From Dendrolimus kikuchii (lineage: Eukaryota; Arthropoda; Insecta; Lepidoptera; Lasiocampidae), in the NCBI GenBank assembly GCA_019925095.2, contig CM034402.1, forward strand, positions 7,575,501-7,639,500: a DNA stretch of 64,000 bases, in the 5' to 3' direction. Positions within the stretch are counted from its first letter, which is position 1, and each line of letters begins with the position of its first letter. Both the position numbers and the translations under genes were made by a program. Shown here one piece after another: positions 1 through 8,749 of the stretch. The notes beneath the pieces are model-generated. The model did not search any database. It was not told the DNA's origin and saw only the letters and a program-made list of their open reading frames with translations.

Positions 1-267
1 CAAAAGTCACGTCCGATTTGTCCGACACTGGGTGTGAACATTACTCGGATGCCTCCGTCAGCTGCGGCTGACAGACATGTCCTGTAATGTGTAGGCATCT
101 TTATAATCTCCTATTATATTACGTACAGTGGGGCCCACAAGTCAGGACCTGATGTCGCTATTTTCCACAAAAAAGTAGCCTAAAATTCGCCGATTTTTAA
201 CCAAAGTTAAAAAAGGAGGAGGTGTTCAATGAACGGGGTTTGTTAGCGGTTGTTGGTATTCTGGCTA
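1..267. other. No gene seen
   Basis: No coding exon was recognised. Bases near 205-230 carry a GGAGGAGGT-like stretch that recurs in reverse near 58070 next to a CCGACTTC repeat, so part is probably repeat debris. Confidence 0.4.
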
Positions 268-521
268 CGTTCCACCAGGGACTCACAACGACCACGTTCA
301 CTACCGCGATTTTTCCCGTTCCATATGCTTACCGGCGTTACAATCGTAAACCCAAGTGGAACGATTATTCGTCCTACCTCTTAACATGGGCCGTTGTGAG
401 CGTTGTGTGATCGAAAATGATGACGTCATTGGTGACGTTTTCTCCACGACCACAACGAGCGCCGTCGCCCTGTGGAACGGCTAACGGAGTATTTTGGGCG
501 CTGTGAGCTGATGGTGGAACG
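268..521. mobile_element. MITE family M1, copy 1 (254 bp)
   Basis: Bounded by CGTTCCA on the left and TGGAACG on the right, with imperfect inverted ends in which a CTCACAACG-like block follows CGTTCCA. The interior holds a TGACGTCA palindrome (about 421-428) followed by GTGACGTTTT. Copies of almost identical length lie at 13158-13409 (252 bp) and 27545-27798 (254 bp), which supports these boundaries. It has no coding capacity. The superfamily is not assigned because a clean target-site duplication was not found. Confidence 0.65.
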
Positions 522-1116
522 CGCTGAATATGTGAGTTTGTCTATGCCGCGAGTGCGGCGCGCTAGACACTGTGTTTTACATGCTGGTCGAATGCGCTGC
601 ATGGCAACCTCATAGGTACGAGCTCGAGGCCATCGTAGGGCCGATTGATTCGCTGAGGGGACTGTTGAGGCCATGCTCCACAGCGACGATCTCTGGAAGG
701 CGGTTTCATCCTTCTATGAGGCAGTAATGTTCCGCAAGGAGGCCGCCGAGAGAGAAAAGGAGAGAGCCGCGTATGTGACCCCGGACGCCGTCGTCAGACT
801 AGCCTCTGGAGGCGCAGATATGTGCAAAATCTTCTCCCGCGATTCCATGGCAGGGGTCCGCTGCAGCTTCGGTATGCAGCGGGTTTAACCTCTGCTGGTA
901 AAGTTGGTCGCCTAGACGCCCTGCTGCCCGGGGTGGCCAAAGCGTGTTGCGCGGTTGGTCATAGTATGGGACGTAGGTTAAGTTTAATGGAGTAGTTGGG
1001 AACTCATGTATCAGAGTCTTCACACATGCTGTGTGGCGCTTGGCAGGTCCACCCTCCTTACCCGACTTGGACCCAGCATTGTACGAAATGTATTCCCCCT
1101 GTGTTCTCAAAAAAAG
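522..1116 (+). pseudogene. R1-clade LINE, C-terminal remnant
   Basis: This is the broken 3' end of a non-LTR retrotransposon ORF2. From about 566 the translation contains DTVFYMLVECAAW, then after a frame change near 670 it reads AVSSFYEAVMFRKEAAERE. This pattern (Cys/His region, then a FCE-VM--KEAAERE-like end) is typical of R1-clade LINE C-termini. The ORF ends at 888 and about 220 bases of apparent 3' UTR run to a short A-run near 1110. The element is 5'-truncated and frameshifted, so it is inactive. Family assignment rests on remembered motif style, not on an alignment. Confidence 0.6.
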
Positions 1117-1377
1117 TATGAGTTTAATTGAAAAGCCGCTTGTGGATTACTTTAAATTTGGTCCGTCCTACATTTTACTATGAACTCGTTTGTCTTAATA
1201 ACGGTTAAATTTTGCCATTACTTCTATGGAGCTTACGTTGAATTTTAATCGGTAGAAGGGCAAAAGAGCGGTCAGTAGGAACCGGCTAATTATTGTATTT
1301 TCAGCGAACATTCGTTGGTTCAATATGTACGCGACTTGACAAATGAATTTTAATAATTAACCGACTTTATCCGTATA
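1117..1377. other. No feature recognised
   Basis: AT-rich sequence with no exon, terminal repeat or tail that could be supported. Confidence 0.35.
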
Positions 1378-1680
1378 GGAACGGAGAAAGAATACAATTT
1401 CCTGCGGCCGGGCGGACTGTCGTAAGAGGCGACTTAACAACCCACAGCCAGATGGTGGGGCATTTGCCCGACTGGATGGCTACCACCCCTGGTCTAAGGT
1501 ATGTCGCCATAACAACCTTGAGTTGTGTTCCGGTATTAGTGACCAGGTTCCAATTTCCCTTAAGAGAGCAGCAGCGCATTTGTAGCAACTTTGATGTTGC
1601 AGATGTCCATAGGCGATGGTAACCGCTTTCCATCGAGTCGGCCGTCTGCCTGTCAGCTGATCTCCTGCAATAAAAAAAAA
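1378..1680 (+). repeat. SINE-A, near full-length copy
   Basis: A roughly 300 bp interspersed repeat starting GGAACGGAGAAAG and ending TCCTGCAATAAAAAAAAA. The poly-A end shows insertion by retroposition in the plus direction. Related copies occur at 9636-9942 (-), 10463-12789 (split), 25991-26226, 40228-40468, 50150-50450, 54357-54503 and 57309-57541. Its last ~70 bases resemble the 3' end of the LINE at 39647-42600. No A/B-box promoter was recognised in the 5' part, so it could also be a heavily 5'-truncated LINE lineage. It encodes nothing. Confidence 0.75.
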
Positions 1681-1850
1681 CTTTAAAAAGGAGGGGTTTC
1701 TCATTTCATCTGTATGCTTTTTCTTTTTTTTTTCAATCAATTGTGGACCGATTTTCTAATATTTTTTTAACTCCCGTGGTGGTCTTATAGTCAATAACTC
1801 AGGATCTGACTTGTGGATCGCATGTAAATCGAGAGCAACCCTTGTTTCTG

Positions 1851-1946
1851 CATCTTGAAGTTGGTGTCGAGTAAAACATAAAATTATTATATTTTGTAAA
1901 TTTGTTGTTATTCTTTTATGTTTTACTGGGCATTGACTTCAAGATG
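1851..1946. repeat. Inverted-repeat MITE fragment (CATCTTGAAG ends)
   Basis: CATCTTGAAG at 1851 is mirrored by CTTCAAGATG at 1937-1946. Inner arms GTAAAACATAAAA and TTTTATGTTTTAC also pair, forming a hairpin of about 96 bp. Similar CGACTTCAAGATG arms occur at 55539-55593 and 57549-57777, so this is a dispersed fold-back family. Confidence 0.6.
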
Positions 1947-2212
1947 TTGTAGAAGGAAGTCGGTTAAATATTAATTTTTTGGTTTTTAGAGTAAGTCTTC
2001 GATTTGTTTTCGTTAAAAAAGAAATTATATACTGTAAACATCGCGCCGTAACACAAGTTTTACGGAATTATAGAATTTTCGTAATCATTTTAGCTACCCT
2101 CATGGCCCTTCGTTGTGCAATGGCAAAATTTCGAATTTTGCCACTGGTTACGTTTCCTGTGAAATATAATGAAGAGTTTAATGTTTTTTTAATTTTTTTT
2201 AATCATAAATAC

Positions 2213-2426
2213 TGTTTTGTTAATAAATACACTTTAATTAATATGTTTAGTTTTATTTCTTATATGACAAAAGGTGAATACAATTATATAAACAGAACAT
2301 AAACAAGTGTAGAGTGGTCAATCATAGATCGCTCGCTGTTAAAACAATTATTCTTTAAATGCCTTCTAACACTTGTCACATCTATCTAGCGAACTGGTAT
2401 TCTTCATAAAGTAATACCCAGAAACA
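2213..2426 (-). repeat. 3' LTR of Mag-like element
   Basis: A 214 bp direct repeat of 6563-6776. In element orientation this is the downstream LTR, preceded by the polypurine tract at 2427-2439. Position by position it matches the other LTR without a difference that I could see. Confidence 0.93.
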
Positions 2427-2439
2427 TCTCCCTTTCTTT
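2427..2439 (-). other. Polypurine tract
   Basis: Read on the minus strand the bases are AAAGAAAGGGAGA, immediately upstream of the 3' LTR. This is the expected place and composition for the plus-strand DNA primer of an LTR retrotransposon. Confidence 0.8.
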
Positions 2440-3310
2440 AGAGAAGATAATCTTTTAGATATTCCGGAATAGCTCTCACACGTTCACTTCGTCTGTGAGT
2501 ATTTGATGTCTCAGTCGAAACTTGTGTACTTGCATCAGTATCAGAAGGCGTTTTTACATTTTCACTCACAATAGGACTGGCTGTTGATAAGAGTTCTTGT
2601 TGCTCAACCTGTACACCTGAGAAGTTTGGATTAGAATGATCTTCTTTATATGAATTTTCTGACTCATTTATGTTTCCATTGAATGGCTTAATATGTATTC
2701 TATTTCTTCTATACTCCTTGTTTTCCACTCTCACAATATACGATCTTGTATCCAATTTCTTTATTATTGATCCAAAACTCCATCGTTTATTTAAATGTGG
2801 TTGTAATTGAATTATTACCTGCTGGCCTACTTTTAAATCAGACAGTTCCAAACTTCTCTTATCCTGTCTACATTTCAGTTTCTCCTTCCTTTCTTTTATT
2901 TTGCCTGGCACATTTGCAACTAATGAAGGTTTTAAATGTCTTAAAAAGCATGGCAGTCCGGTCCGAGTTCTTCTAGAAAATAGCTTTTGGACAGGGCTAG
3001 TCTTATCCATTTCGATGGGCACATTTCTTTGATGTAATAGACAGTACCATAAATCTTGTTTAGTTTCTATGCTTTGAACAAGAAGCCTTTTAGCTATTTT
3101 TACTGCAGATTCAGCTTTACCATTCGACTCAGGATGATGAGGTGATGAAGTAACATGCTCAAAATTCCATTCTTCTGAAAATTTTTTGAAATGCTCATTA
3201 ACAAAATTTGTTGCATTATCTGTACATATTCTTTGAGGGATGCCATGTCTAGCAAAATTTTTCTTGCAAATAATAATTATTTCATTTGCTGTCAGTGTTG
3301 ATATTTTATC
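2438..3310 (-). CDS. Integrase C-terminal part, after the TAG
   Basis: Continues in the same frame as the ORF at 3311-6550, directly after its TAG stop, for 290 codons. It contains the second catalytic Asp (TDNATNF) and the catalytic Glu (HHPESNGKAE). Numbering through the stop, these are about residues 1111 and 1147 with exactly 35 residues between, as in DD35E integrases. The C-terminal tail is basic and includes an SH3-like LKVGQQVIIQL stretch, ending EYLKDYLL. No frameshift is present, so only the stop codon separates it from the main ORF. A Met at 3022-3020 could start a shorter protein, but that would lack the catalytic core. Confidence 0.85.
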   Translation of the reverse strand, partial: DKISTLTANEIIIICKKNFARHGIPQRICTDNATNFVNEHFKKFSEEWNFEHVTSSPHHPESNGKAESAVKIAKRLLVQSIETKQDLWYCLLHQRNVPIEMDKTSPVQKLFSRRTRTGLPCFLRHLKPSLVANVPGKIKERKEKLKCRQDKRSLELSDLKVGQQVIIQLQPHLNKRWSFGSIIKKLDTRSYIVRVENKEYRRNRIHIKPFNGNINESENSYKEDHSNPNFSGVQVEQQELLSTASPIVSENVKTPSDTDASTQVSTETSNTHRRSERVRAIPEYLKDYLL

Positions 3311-6300
3311 CTATTCAAAGTAGTCTGAATAATGATCTACTGTAACCAGATATTTGAGATCTCTAAAAGAAAATACATCCATAGACACATATTGGAATGG
3401 ATACCTCGGTATATCATGACAAATTAAAGGAAGTTTTTGTTGAGACACAGAATATGCTGTACAGAAGGTACATTTTTCAACATATTCTTTTATGTCTTCA
3501 GACATTCCAGGCCAAAACATATTTTCTCTTGCTAAGCGTAGGGTACTTGTTGTGCCATTATGACTGATATGCACTTTCTGAAGCATTTCCTTTCTCAAGC
3601 TTTGTGGTATCAAAACCTGATTATTTCTAAATATAAGATTATCCGAAGTAGACAGCTCATGTTTAAATTTATAATAGTTTCTTAGATCTTTTGACATATC
3701 AGTAACATATCTTGGAAAACCATTAACTATGTATTTGACTAGCTGATTGACATTATCATCTTTTTCTGACTGTCTTTTAATTTTTTCAAGTAATTTATCT
3801 GATATCCTTAAATACTTGACATTTGTAATTTTACTTATTAATTTATAAACCTTTCTTTCTTTAATCTTATTTTCCAAGTCATATGTATAGCTAGGTTCAT
3901 CTAACACAGGTGCTCTTGACAAAGTGTCAGCTACAAGATTATCCTTTCCCTGAATGAATTCCAGCTGGACATTATATCTCTGTAAGGTTAACAGCATCAT
4001 TTGAAGTCTTTTTGGTGCTTCAATCAAAGGTTTATTCACAATATTAATCAATGGTCTGTGATCTGTTTTAACTACTGTTCTTGAGTGACCTGCCACATAT
4101 TGGTTGAACCTTTTGCATGCAAAGACCACTGCTAACATCTCTTTTTCTATTTGAGCATATTTTTTTTCTGTAGGAGTTAAACATCTAGAGGCAAAGCATA
4201 TCACCTGATTATCCTGATATAAAGCTGCACCTAATCCGAACTCACTTGCGTCACATTCAATTACAACTTCTTTATTTACATCAAAATATTGTAAAGTAGG
4301 TAAACTGGTTATACATTTCTTTAATTGTTGAAACTCTCCTTCTTCTACATCAGTCCACACAAAATCTACATCTTTTCTGGTCAACCTCCTTAAGTTAGCA
4401 GCTTGTGAACTGAGATTATGAATGAACTTGCTGAGATAACCAACCATTCCTAGAAACCTAAGAACATCTTTATCTGATTTTGGCGTAGGCATATTTTTAA
4501 TAGCATCTACCTTAGATTCATCCACTCTTAAGCCCTCATTTGTTAAAACATGACCATAAAATTTTACAGAAGTTTTTAATAAATTAACTTTCTCTTTATT
4601 CAATTTGCAATTAACCTGGCGTAGTCTTTGGAGTAATTTTTCAAACTTTATATTATGGTCGATTGTAGCTTCTTCAATAGATTCACCAACACCATAAATT
4701 AGGATGTCATCTGCTATAATTTCAATTCCTTTGAGATCCTTCAGAAGGCTGGTTAGCTGTTGTTGAAATATCTCTGGAGATGGGCTTAGTCCAAACGGCA
4801 GGCGCAACCATCTGTAACGACCAAACGGAGTCCAAAATGTAGTTAGTTTGCTACTGTTCTCTGTCAAGCTACACTGCCAAAACCCTTTCTTTGCATCAAC
4901 TGTAGAAAAAACTTTAGCTTTACTGAGTTCTGGTAACATCTCATCAAGTGTTGTGAATTGAAAATTAGGTCTTTTGAGGGCTTTATTCAAAGGAATAGGG
5001 TCTAAACATATTCTGAATTTAGAATCTCTACTAACAATTAAAATGTTATTTACCCAGTCTGTATGTTGAGTTTCTTTTATGATAATACCATCAGCTTCGA
5101 GTTTAATAAGTTCCTGCTTCAGTTTCTCTCTTAAACATATTGGAATACGACGAGCTGGTTGAATGCGAGCAGGGATAGAGTCATCCAACTCCAGTGAGAC
5201 TTCTCCAGGAAGTTTACCATAACCTTCAAACACATCACTGTATTTTTGCATAATCTTGTCAACTTCTGTTTGATCCAACTCTACTTTCATTGCACCACAA
5301 TATTTAATAAAACCAAGGGCAACACAGGCTTTTTCTGAAAGTAGAGGTTCATGCTTCACATCTACAATGTGAAAATTTACTTTGTATAGTTTATTTTTCT
5401 TTGAGCATTCAAAAGTCGCTACCCCATAACTGGCAATCGATGAACCATTGAAACATTTCAATTTATGCGAAGAAGGCTTTAATTTAGTAAAGTTTTTATC
5501 ACCTGTAATACTCTTATAATACTCCTTTCCCATAACACATACTTGCGCACCTGTATCTAGAGTGCAGAATATCTCAAGCCACTTATTATTAATTTTGAAT
5601 AATAATGGCGCCTCCATATGACCTGAAGATTTGTTAGCTCTCACTTCAAATATTAACATACTGTCATCAGAGTTTTCTTCCTCTATTTCATTTATAGTTA
5701 TTTTCTTCTTGCACACTTTCTTGAAATGATTTCTTCCACCACACTCTTCACAGCGTTTACCCCATGCTGGACAAATATTTTTTTTAAATATGTGAGTTCC
5801 TCCACAAAATTTACATTTTCTTGGAGTATTCATAGCAACACTTTTTGATTTAATTTCATTCACAGTTTCTTCTTTTTGCATATCTGCTACTTGAGCCGAT
5901 GCTCTTTCAGCTGCTCGACATATATAAATAGCATCATCTAGATTTAGGTCTTCTTTGCGTAAGAGCTCTTTAGTTACTTGTCCATCTTTTATACCAACAA
6001 CTATACGATCTCTTAAAATTCCTTGCTCTACATTTCCATAATTACAAGGCTTAATTAGTTTCCTCAAAATAAGCAGATAGTCATCAAAGTTCTCAGTAGA
6101 TAATTGACTTCTCATATTGAATAAATATCTTGAATATATGATATTGGATCTTTTAATTATGGCTTCATGCATTTTTTTGAAAATATCTTCTTCACTCTTT
6201 TTGTCACATTCAGTTAAATTGAAATCTAAATATTTTTTCATTGCCGCATTGCCAATAGCATTTAGGAGGAGCCCGGCTTTAATTTCAGCTTTTTCCGAAC

Positions 6301-6550
6301 CCCATTTGGACATACCCGTTGCAATGCAGTAATTTTGCCAACGATGTTGAAAAAATTCCATATTTTCAAATGGATCTCCAGCGTCTACTTCTAACGGCAG
6401 CGGCCAGGGCACACTAACAGTGCTTTTCACATTTTCAGAGCCAGTCGCCATGTTCTTCATTTGAGTTTGCAATAGAGCCATTTGTTCCTGCATTATATTT
6501 AACATTTTGTTCTGCTGCTGAAGCAGAACTTTAAAGTCTGTGTCAGCCAT
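3311..6550 (-). CDS. Gag-Pol polyprotein of Mag-like element (1079 aa to stop)
   Basis: Encodes the structural and enzymatic proteins for reverse transcription and integration. A Gln-rich coiled N-terminus and capsid-like region (about 1-240) precede two Cys/His knuckles (C246, C249, C260; C267, C270, H275, C280). The aspartic protease has DTGA at 332-335. Reverse transcriptase has FSTVDAKKGF (D552), LPFGLSPSPE and IADD at 612-615. RNase H shows ECDASE (D767), E804 and KTDHRPL (D830). The integrase zinc finger has H994, H997, C1027 and C1030, and the first catalytic Asp is in VSMDVF (D1058). Gag and Pol are fused in one frame. The ATG lies only 12 bases after the 5' LTR. The ORF ends at a TAG inside the integrase core, which probably inactivates this copy. 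Confidence 0.93.
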   Translation of the reverse strand: MADTDFKVLLQQQNKMLNIMQEQMALLQTQMKNMATGSENVKSTVSVPWPLPLEVDAGDPFENMEFFQHRWQNYCIATGMSKWGSEKAEIKAGLLLNAIGNAAMKKYLDFNLTECDKKSEEDIFKKMHEAIIKRSNIIYSRYLFNMRSQLSTENFDDYLLILRKLIKPCNYGNVEQGILRDRIVVGIKDGQVTKELLRKEDLNLDDAIYICRAAERASAQVADMQKEETVNEIKSKSVAMNTPRKCKFCGGTHIFKKNICPAWGKRCEECGGRNHFKKVCKKKITINEIEEENSDDSMLIFEVRANKSSGHMEAPLLFKINNKWLEIFCTLDTGAQVCVMGKEYYKSITGDKNFTKLKPSSHKLKCFNGSSIASYGVATFECSKKNKLYKVNFHIVDVKHEPLLSEKACVALGFIKYCGAMKVELDQTEVDKIMQKYSDVFEGYGKLPGEVSLELDDSIPARIQPARRIPICLREKLKQELIKLEADGIIIKETQHTDWVNNILIVSRDSKFRICLDPIPLNKALKRPNFQFTTLDEMLPELSKAKVFSTVDAKKGFWQCSLTENSSKLTTFWTPFGRYRWLRLPFGLSPSPEIFQQQLTSLLKDLKGIEIIADDILIYGVGESIEEATIDHNIKFEKLLQRLRQVNCKLNKEKVNLLKTSVKFYGHVLTNEGLRVDESKVDAIKNMPTPKSDKDVLRFLGMVGYLSKFIHNLSSQAANLRRLTRKDVDFVWTDVEEGEFQQLKKCITSLPTLQYFDVNKEVVIECDASEFGLGAALYQDNQVICFASRCLTPTEKKYAQIEKEMLAVVFACKRFNQYVAGHSRTVVKTDHRPLINIVNKPLIEAPKRLQMMLLTLQRYNVQLEFIQGKDNLVADTLSRAPVLDEPSYTYDLENKIKERKVYKLISKITNVKYLRISDKLLEKIKRQSEKDDNVNQLVKYIVNGFPRYVTDMSKDLRNYYKFKHELSTSDNLIFRNNQVLIPQSLRKEMLQKVHISHNGTTSTLRLARENMFWPGMSEDIKEYVEKCTFCTAYSVSQQKLPLICHDIPRYPFQYVSMDVFSFRDLKYLVTVDHYSDYFE

Positions 6551-6562
6551 CTTCTGACACCA
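6551..6562 (-). other. Primer-binding site
   Basis: On the minus strand TGGTGTCAGAAG directly follows the 5' LTR. It begins TGG, complementary to a tRNA CCA end, and resembles binding sites usually assigned to tRNA-Leu; the tRNA identity is from memory. The polyprotein ATG starts at the next base. Confidence 0.75.
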
Positions 6563-6776
6563 TGTTTTGTTAATAAATACACTTTAATTAATATGTTTAG
6601 TTTTATTTCTTATATGACAAAAGGTGAATACAATTATATAAACAGAACATAAACAAGTGTAGAGTGGTCAATCATAGATCGCTCGCTGTTAAAACAATTA
6701 TTCTTTAAATGCCTTCTAACACTTGTCACATCTATCTAGCGAACTGGTATTCTTCATAAAGTAATACCCAGAAACA
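6563..6776 (-). repeat. 5' LTR of Mag-like element
   Basis: A 214 bp repeat identical to 2213-2426, beginning TG and ending CA. In element orientation this is the upstream LTR, which should drive transcription. The flanking AATAC at 6777-6781 matches 2208-2212. Confidence 0.93.
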
Positions 6777-7139
6777 AATACTTTTTATTTTTTACCTTGT
6801 TTTAGGAACAAAATGGCATTCCAGAGGATTATTAGGTACTATTTATTATTTAGTAATTATCTACAGGGGTTTACGGATCAGTAGATGAAGATAACTTCTC
6901 TGGCAGCTTTATGTACGGGCGCGATTGCAGTACTGCGCAGTCCAGTTAAACTGCGATAGTGATTTTTTTGTGGCGATGGGTTAATTGTTGACTTTAAATG
7001 GCCGGTTCCTATAGGTATCTTAAACATTTTATTCACTTGCCCTACTACTACCGGTTGAATTTTGACATTACTTGGTATCGGTTCATGGATCGTTGCTTGA
7101 ATGATTTCAAAGAGAGCGAAAGTGGTTTAAAATGAATAG
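6777..7139. other. No feature recognised
   Basis: AT-rich flank of the LTR element. No exon, terminal repeat or poly-A boundary was found. Confidence 0.35.
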
Positions 7140-7770
7140 GTTACTTATCAAAAGTCTTCTCTACGTCGATGACCAGGTGATAATTGCATGATCGGTAAGA
7201 GTTAGAGAAGATGGTGAAAAGTATGAATAGATATAGAATATAGAAAGAGGAAAGAGATAGACGAAAGTTATGTTGTTTAAAAGAGATGAAAGGATGACAA
7301 TATGTAACATACAGATAGGAAACCAAAAGTTAAAGCAAGTCATAGAGTATGATGTTTACTGAGGGAGCATGTTTGCCAGGGATGGAAAACATAAAAGTGC
7401 TATTGAAAGGAGTAATGGTAATAAGGTGAATGGAGTGCTGAATTCTTTAATGAACAGCTGAAAAGTGAATGTAAAGGCACGCCTGGCTATCCATTAAAGG
7501 GTAGTAGTGCCAAAATTAATATAAGGAAGTAGTGACATTTTGTTGCGGCAGAAGAAGTATGAAAGTAGGATAAATGCAGTTGAAATGAGAGCGTTGAGAA
7601 ATATATGCGAAGTTAAGTTGAATGATGTTATGATGTTGAACACTATGATAAGGGAACGTTGTGGATTAAAAGAAGATATAATAACAAGAGTTGGAAAAGG
7701 AATGTCAAGGTGGTTAGGACATATAGGGAGAATGGATGAAAAGTCACTTCTAGTCTGCCAACAGATGTCT
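7140..7770 (+). pseudogene. Degenerate RTE-like LINE reverse transcriptase fragment
   Basis: A decayed RTE-type ORF. LLYVDDQVIIA near 7153-7185 matches the reverse transcriptase YxDD box. The block at 7540-7750 contains VEMRALRNICEV, RERCGLKE and GKGMSRWLGHIGRMDE, homologous to the better copy at 11490-11670 (VEMRALRKICGV, GMLRWFGHVERM). Frameshifts and a deletion separate the two. It is far more diverged than 10573-11927, so it represents an older insertion. Confidence 0.7.
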
Positions 7771-8095
7771 CCATGTCGATCATTTAAATGATCCACACTC
7801 TTATTGTACTGATCGTTCATTGGCCTTAGAATTGGTCAATAGGATAATATTGGGGCGACCGAGGATAGAACTTTGTGGCAGCATAAGCGGGTTTTAAGAC
7901 TTTTAGAAAAAGGTAGAAGATTCTGGAAGGAAAAGACAAGAACAGATACATTTTGGAAAGGGATAGACGATGAAAGAAAGTTCTAGAATAGAAGGTTCGG
8001 GAAGGAAAAAACAGAGATAGATAGATATTAAGAAAGAGATAGATAGTAAATGAAAGAATTGCAAAAAGGAGATCGAAATTATGGGTTCCAGAAGA
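7771..8095. other. Purine-rich low-complexity stretch
   Basis: Dominated by A and G on the plus strand, with repeated GAAAG, AGATAG and GGAAGGAAAA words. No coding or transposon signature was found. Confidence 0.4.
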
Positions 8096-8530
8096 TTCTT
8101 CCGGGTAAGGCGCGCCTCTTTATATATTCAATATACTCTTTGGGCGCGCTTACCGGGGAGTTCAGTTTAAGACAGCGAAGCGACAAGTGCGATACGAAAA
8201 AGTTGGAAGAGAAGTTTATTAGAGGACAGTGACGAGTTTAATGCTGAATTTAGTGAAAAGTTTAGTGTGCAGTTCAGTGAAGAAGGAGTTAAGCGTAGTT
8301 TAAGAGAAGATCCAGAAGCGTGCTACACGCGGTAAATTTGGAGGTGGGCACTGCAGTAGCAGAAGGTGGTCCGCATAATATCGGCTACGGTATTGTTAGT
8401 GAGAAATCTTATCACCGGGACAGTAACGTCTTTAATTGGGCGTGTAGGGGCAACCCTCCGGAGACGAATCACGTACGGCTGTGGAAGTTAATAAAAACGT
8501 TTAGTTAAAAAACTGGTGTTTCCTTCCAAT
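8096..8530 (+). repeat. Possible solo LTR
   Basis: The segment has an LTR-like layout: paired GC-rich blocks GGCGCGCC and GGGCGCGC around a TTATATATTC TATA-like core near 8120, a downstream CAGTTT initiator-like site, and AATAAAAA near 8490. No second LTR and no clear target-site duplication were found. Its right part (from about 8357) recurs at 8917-9212. It could instead be another repeat with a promoter-like core. Confidence 0.35.
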
Positions 8531-8646
8531 CCTAAGTGCGTAGCCCACTTGCATGTAACAATATTATTGACAACATAAATTATTTGAACAAATAGATTCC
8601 TTTTTAATAGTTCTTTAAATAAAACACATTTTCAAATACATTAATA
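8357..8646. repeat. Direct repeat D, copy 1
   Basis: About 290 bp closely matching 8917-9212, starting AGAAGGTGGTC and ending CAAATACATTAAT. It lies downstream of the stop codon of the small minus-strand gene. The spacing between copies is about 560 bp and the terminal exon of that gene sits between them, suggesting a tandem duplication of the locus. Confidence 0.85.
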
Positions 8647-8749
8647 ATGCCTCAATATATTAGAATAAAGTAAAATTTTCATCGATAATAGTCGTTGATA
8701 TCAATAGCCATTAACTTAGCAAAAGAACAATGTAATCTTGAATGTAGTA

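Larger units (their letters stand above)
2213..6776 (-). mobile_element. Ty3/gypsy LTR retrotransposon, Mag-like clade
   Basis: A complete 4,564 bp element on the minus strand. Two 214 bp LTRs (2213-2426 and 6563-6776) begin TG and end CA and look identical base for base. The 5 bp target-site duplication AATAC flanks it (2208-2212 and 6777-6781). A primer-binding site (6551-6562) and a polypurine tract (2427-2439) adjoin the LTRs. One reading frame covers Gag, protease, reverse transcriptase, RNase H and integrase, with no envelope gene. The FARHGIP and SSPHHPESNGKAE integrase motifs and the RRTRT-LP segment resemble K02A2.6/Mag-type elements. A single in-frame TAG at 3311-3313 interrupts integrase. 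LTR identity indicates a recent insertion. Confidence 0.93.

Noticed and set aside
426..1110. Open frames on the minus strand at 426-674 and 799-1110
   Set aside because: They overlap the R1-type LINE remnant on the plus strand and show no domain of their own.
1367..1740. Open frames of 86-88 codons on the minus strand
   Set aside because: Both are translations of SINE-A. Similar frames appear in other copies because the SINE sequence is conserved, not because a protein is made.
2213..6776. Endogenous retrovirus with envelope
   Set aside because: The reading frame ends shortly after integrase and the polypurine tract and LTR follow at once; there is no room for an envelope gene.
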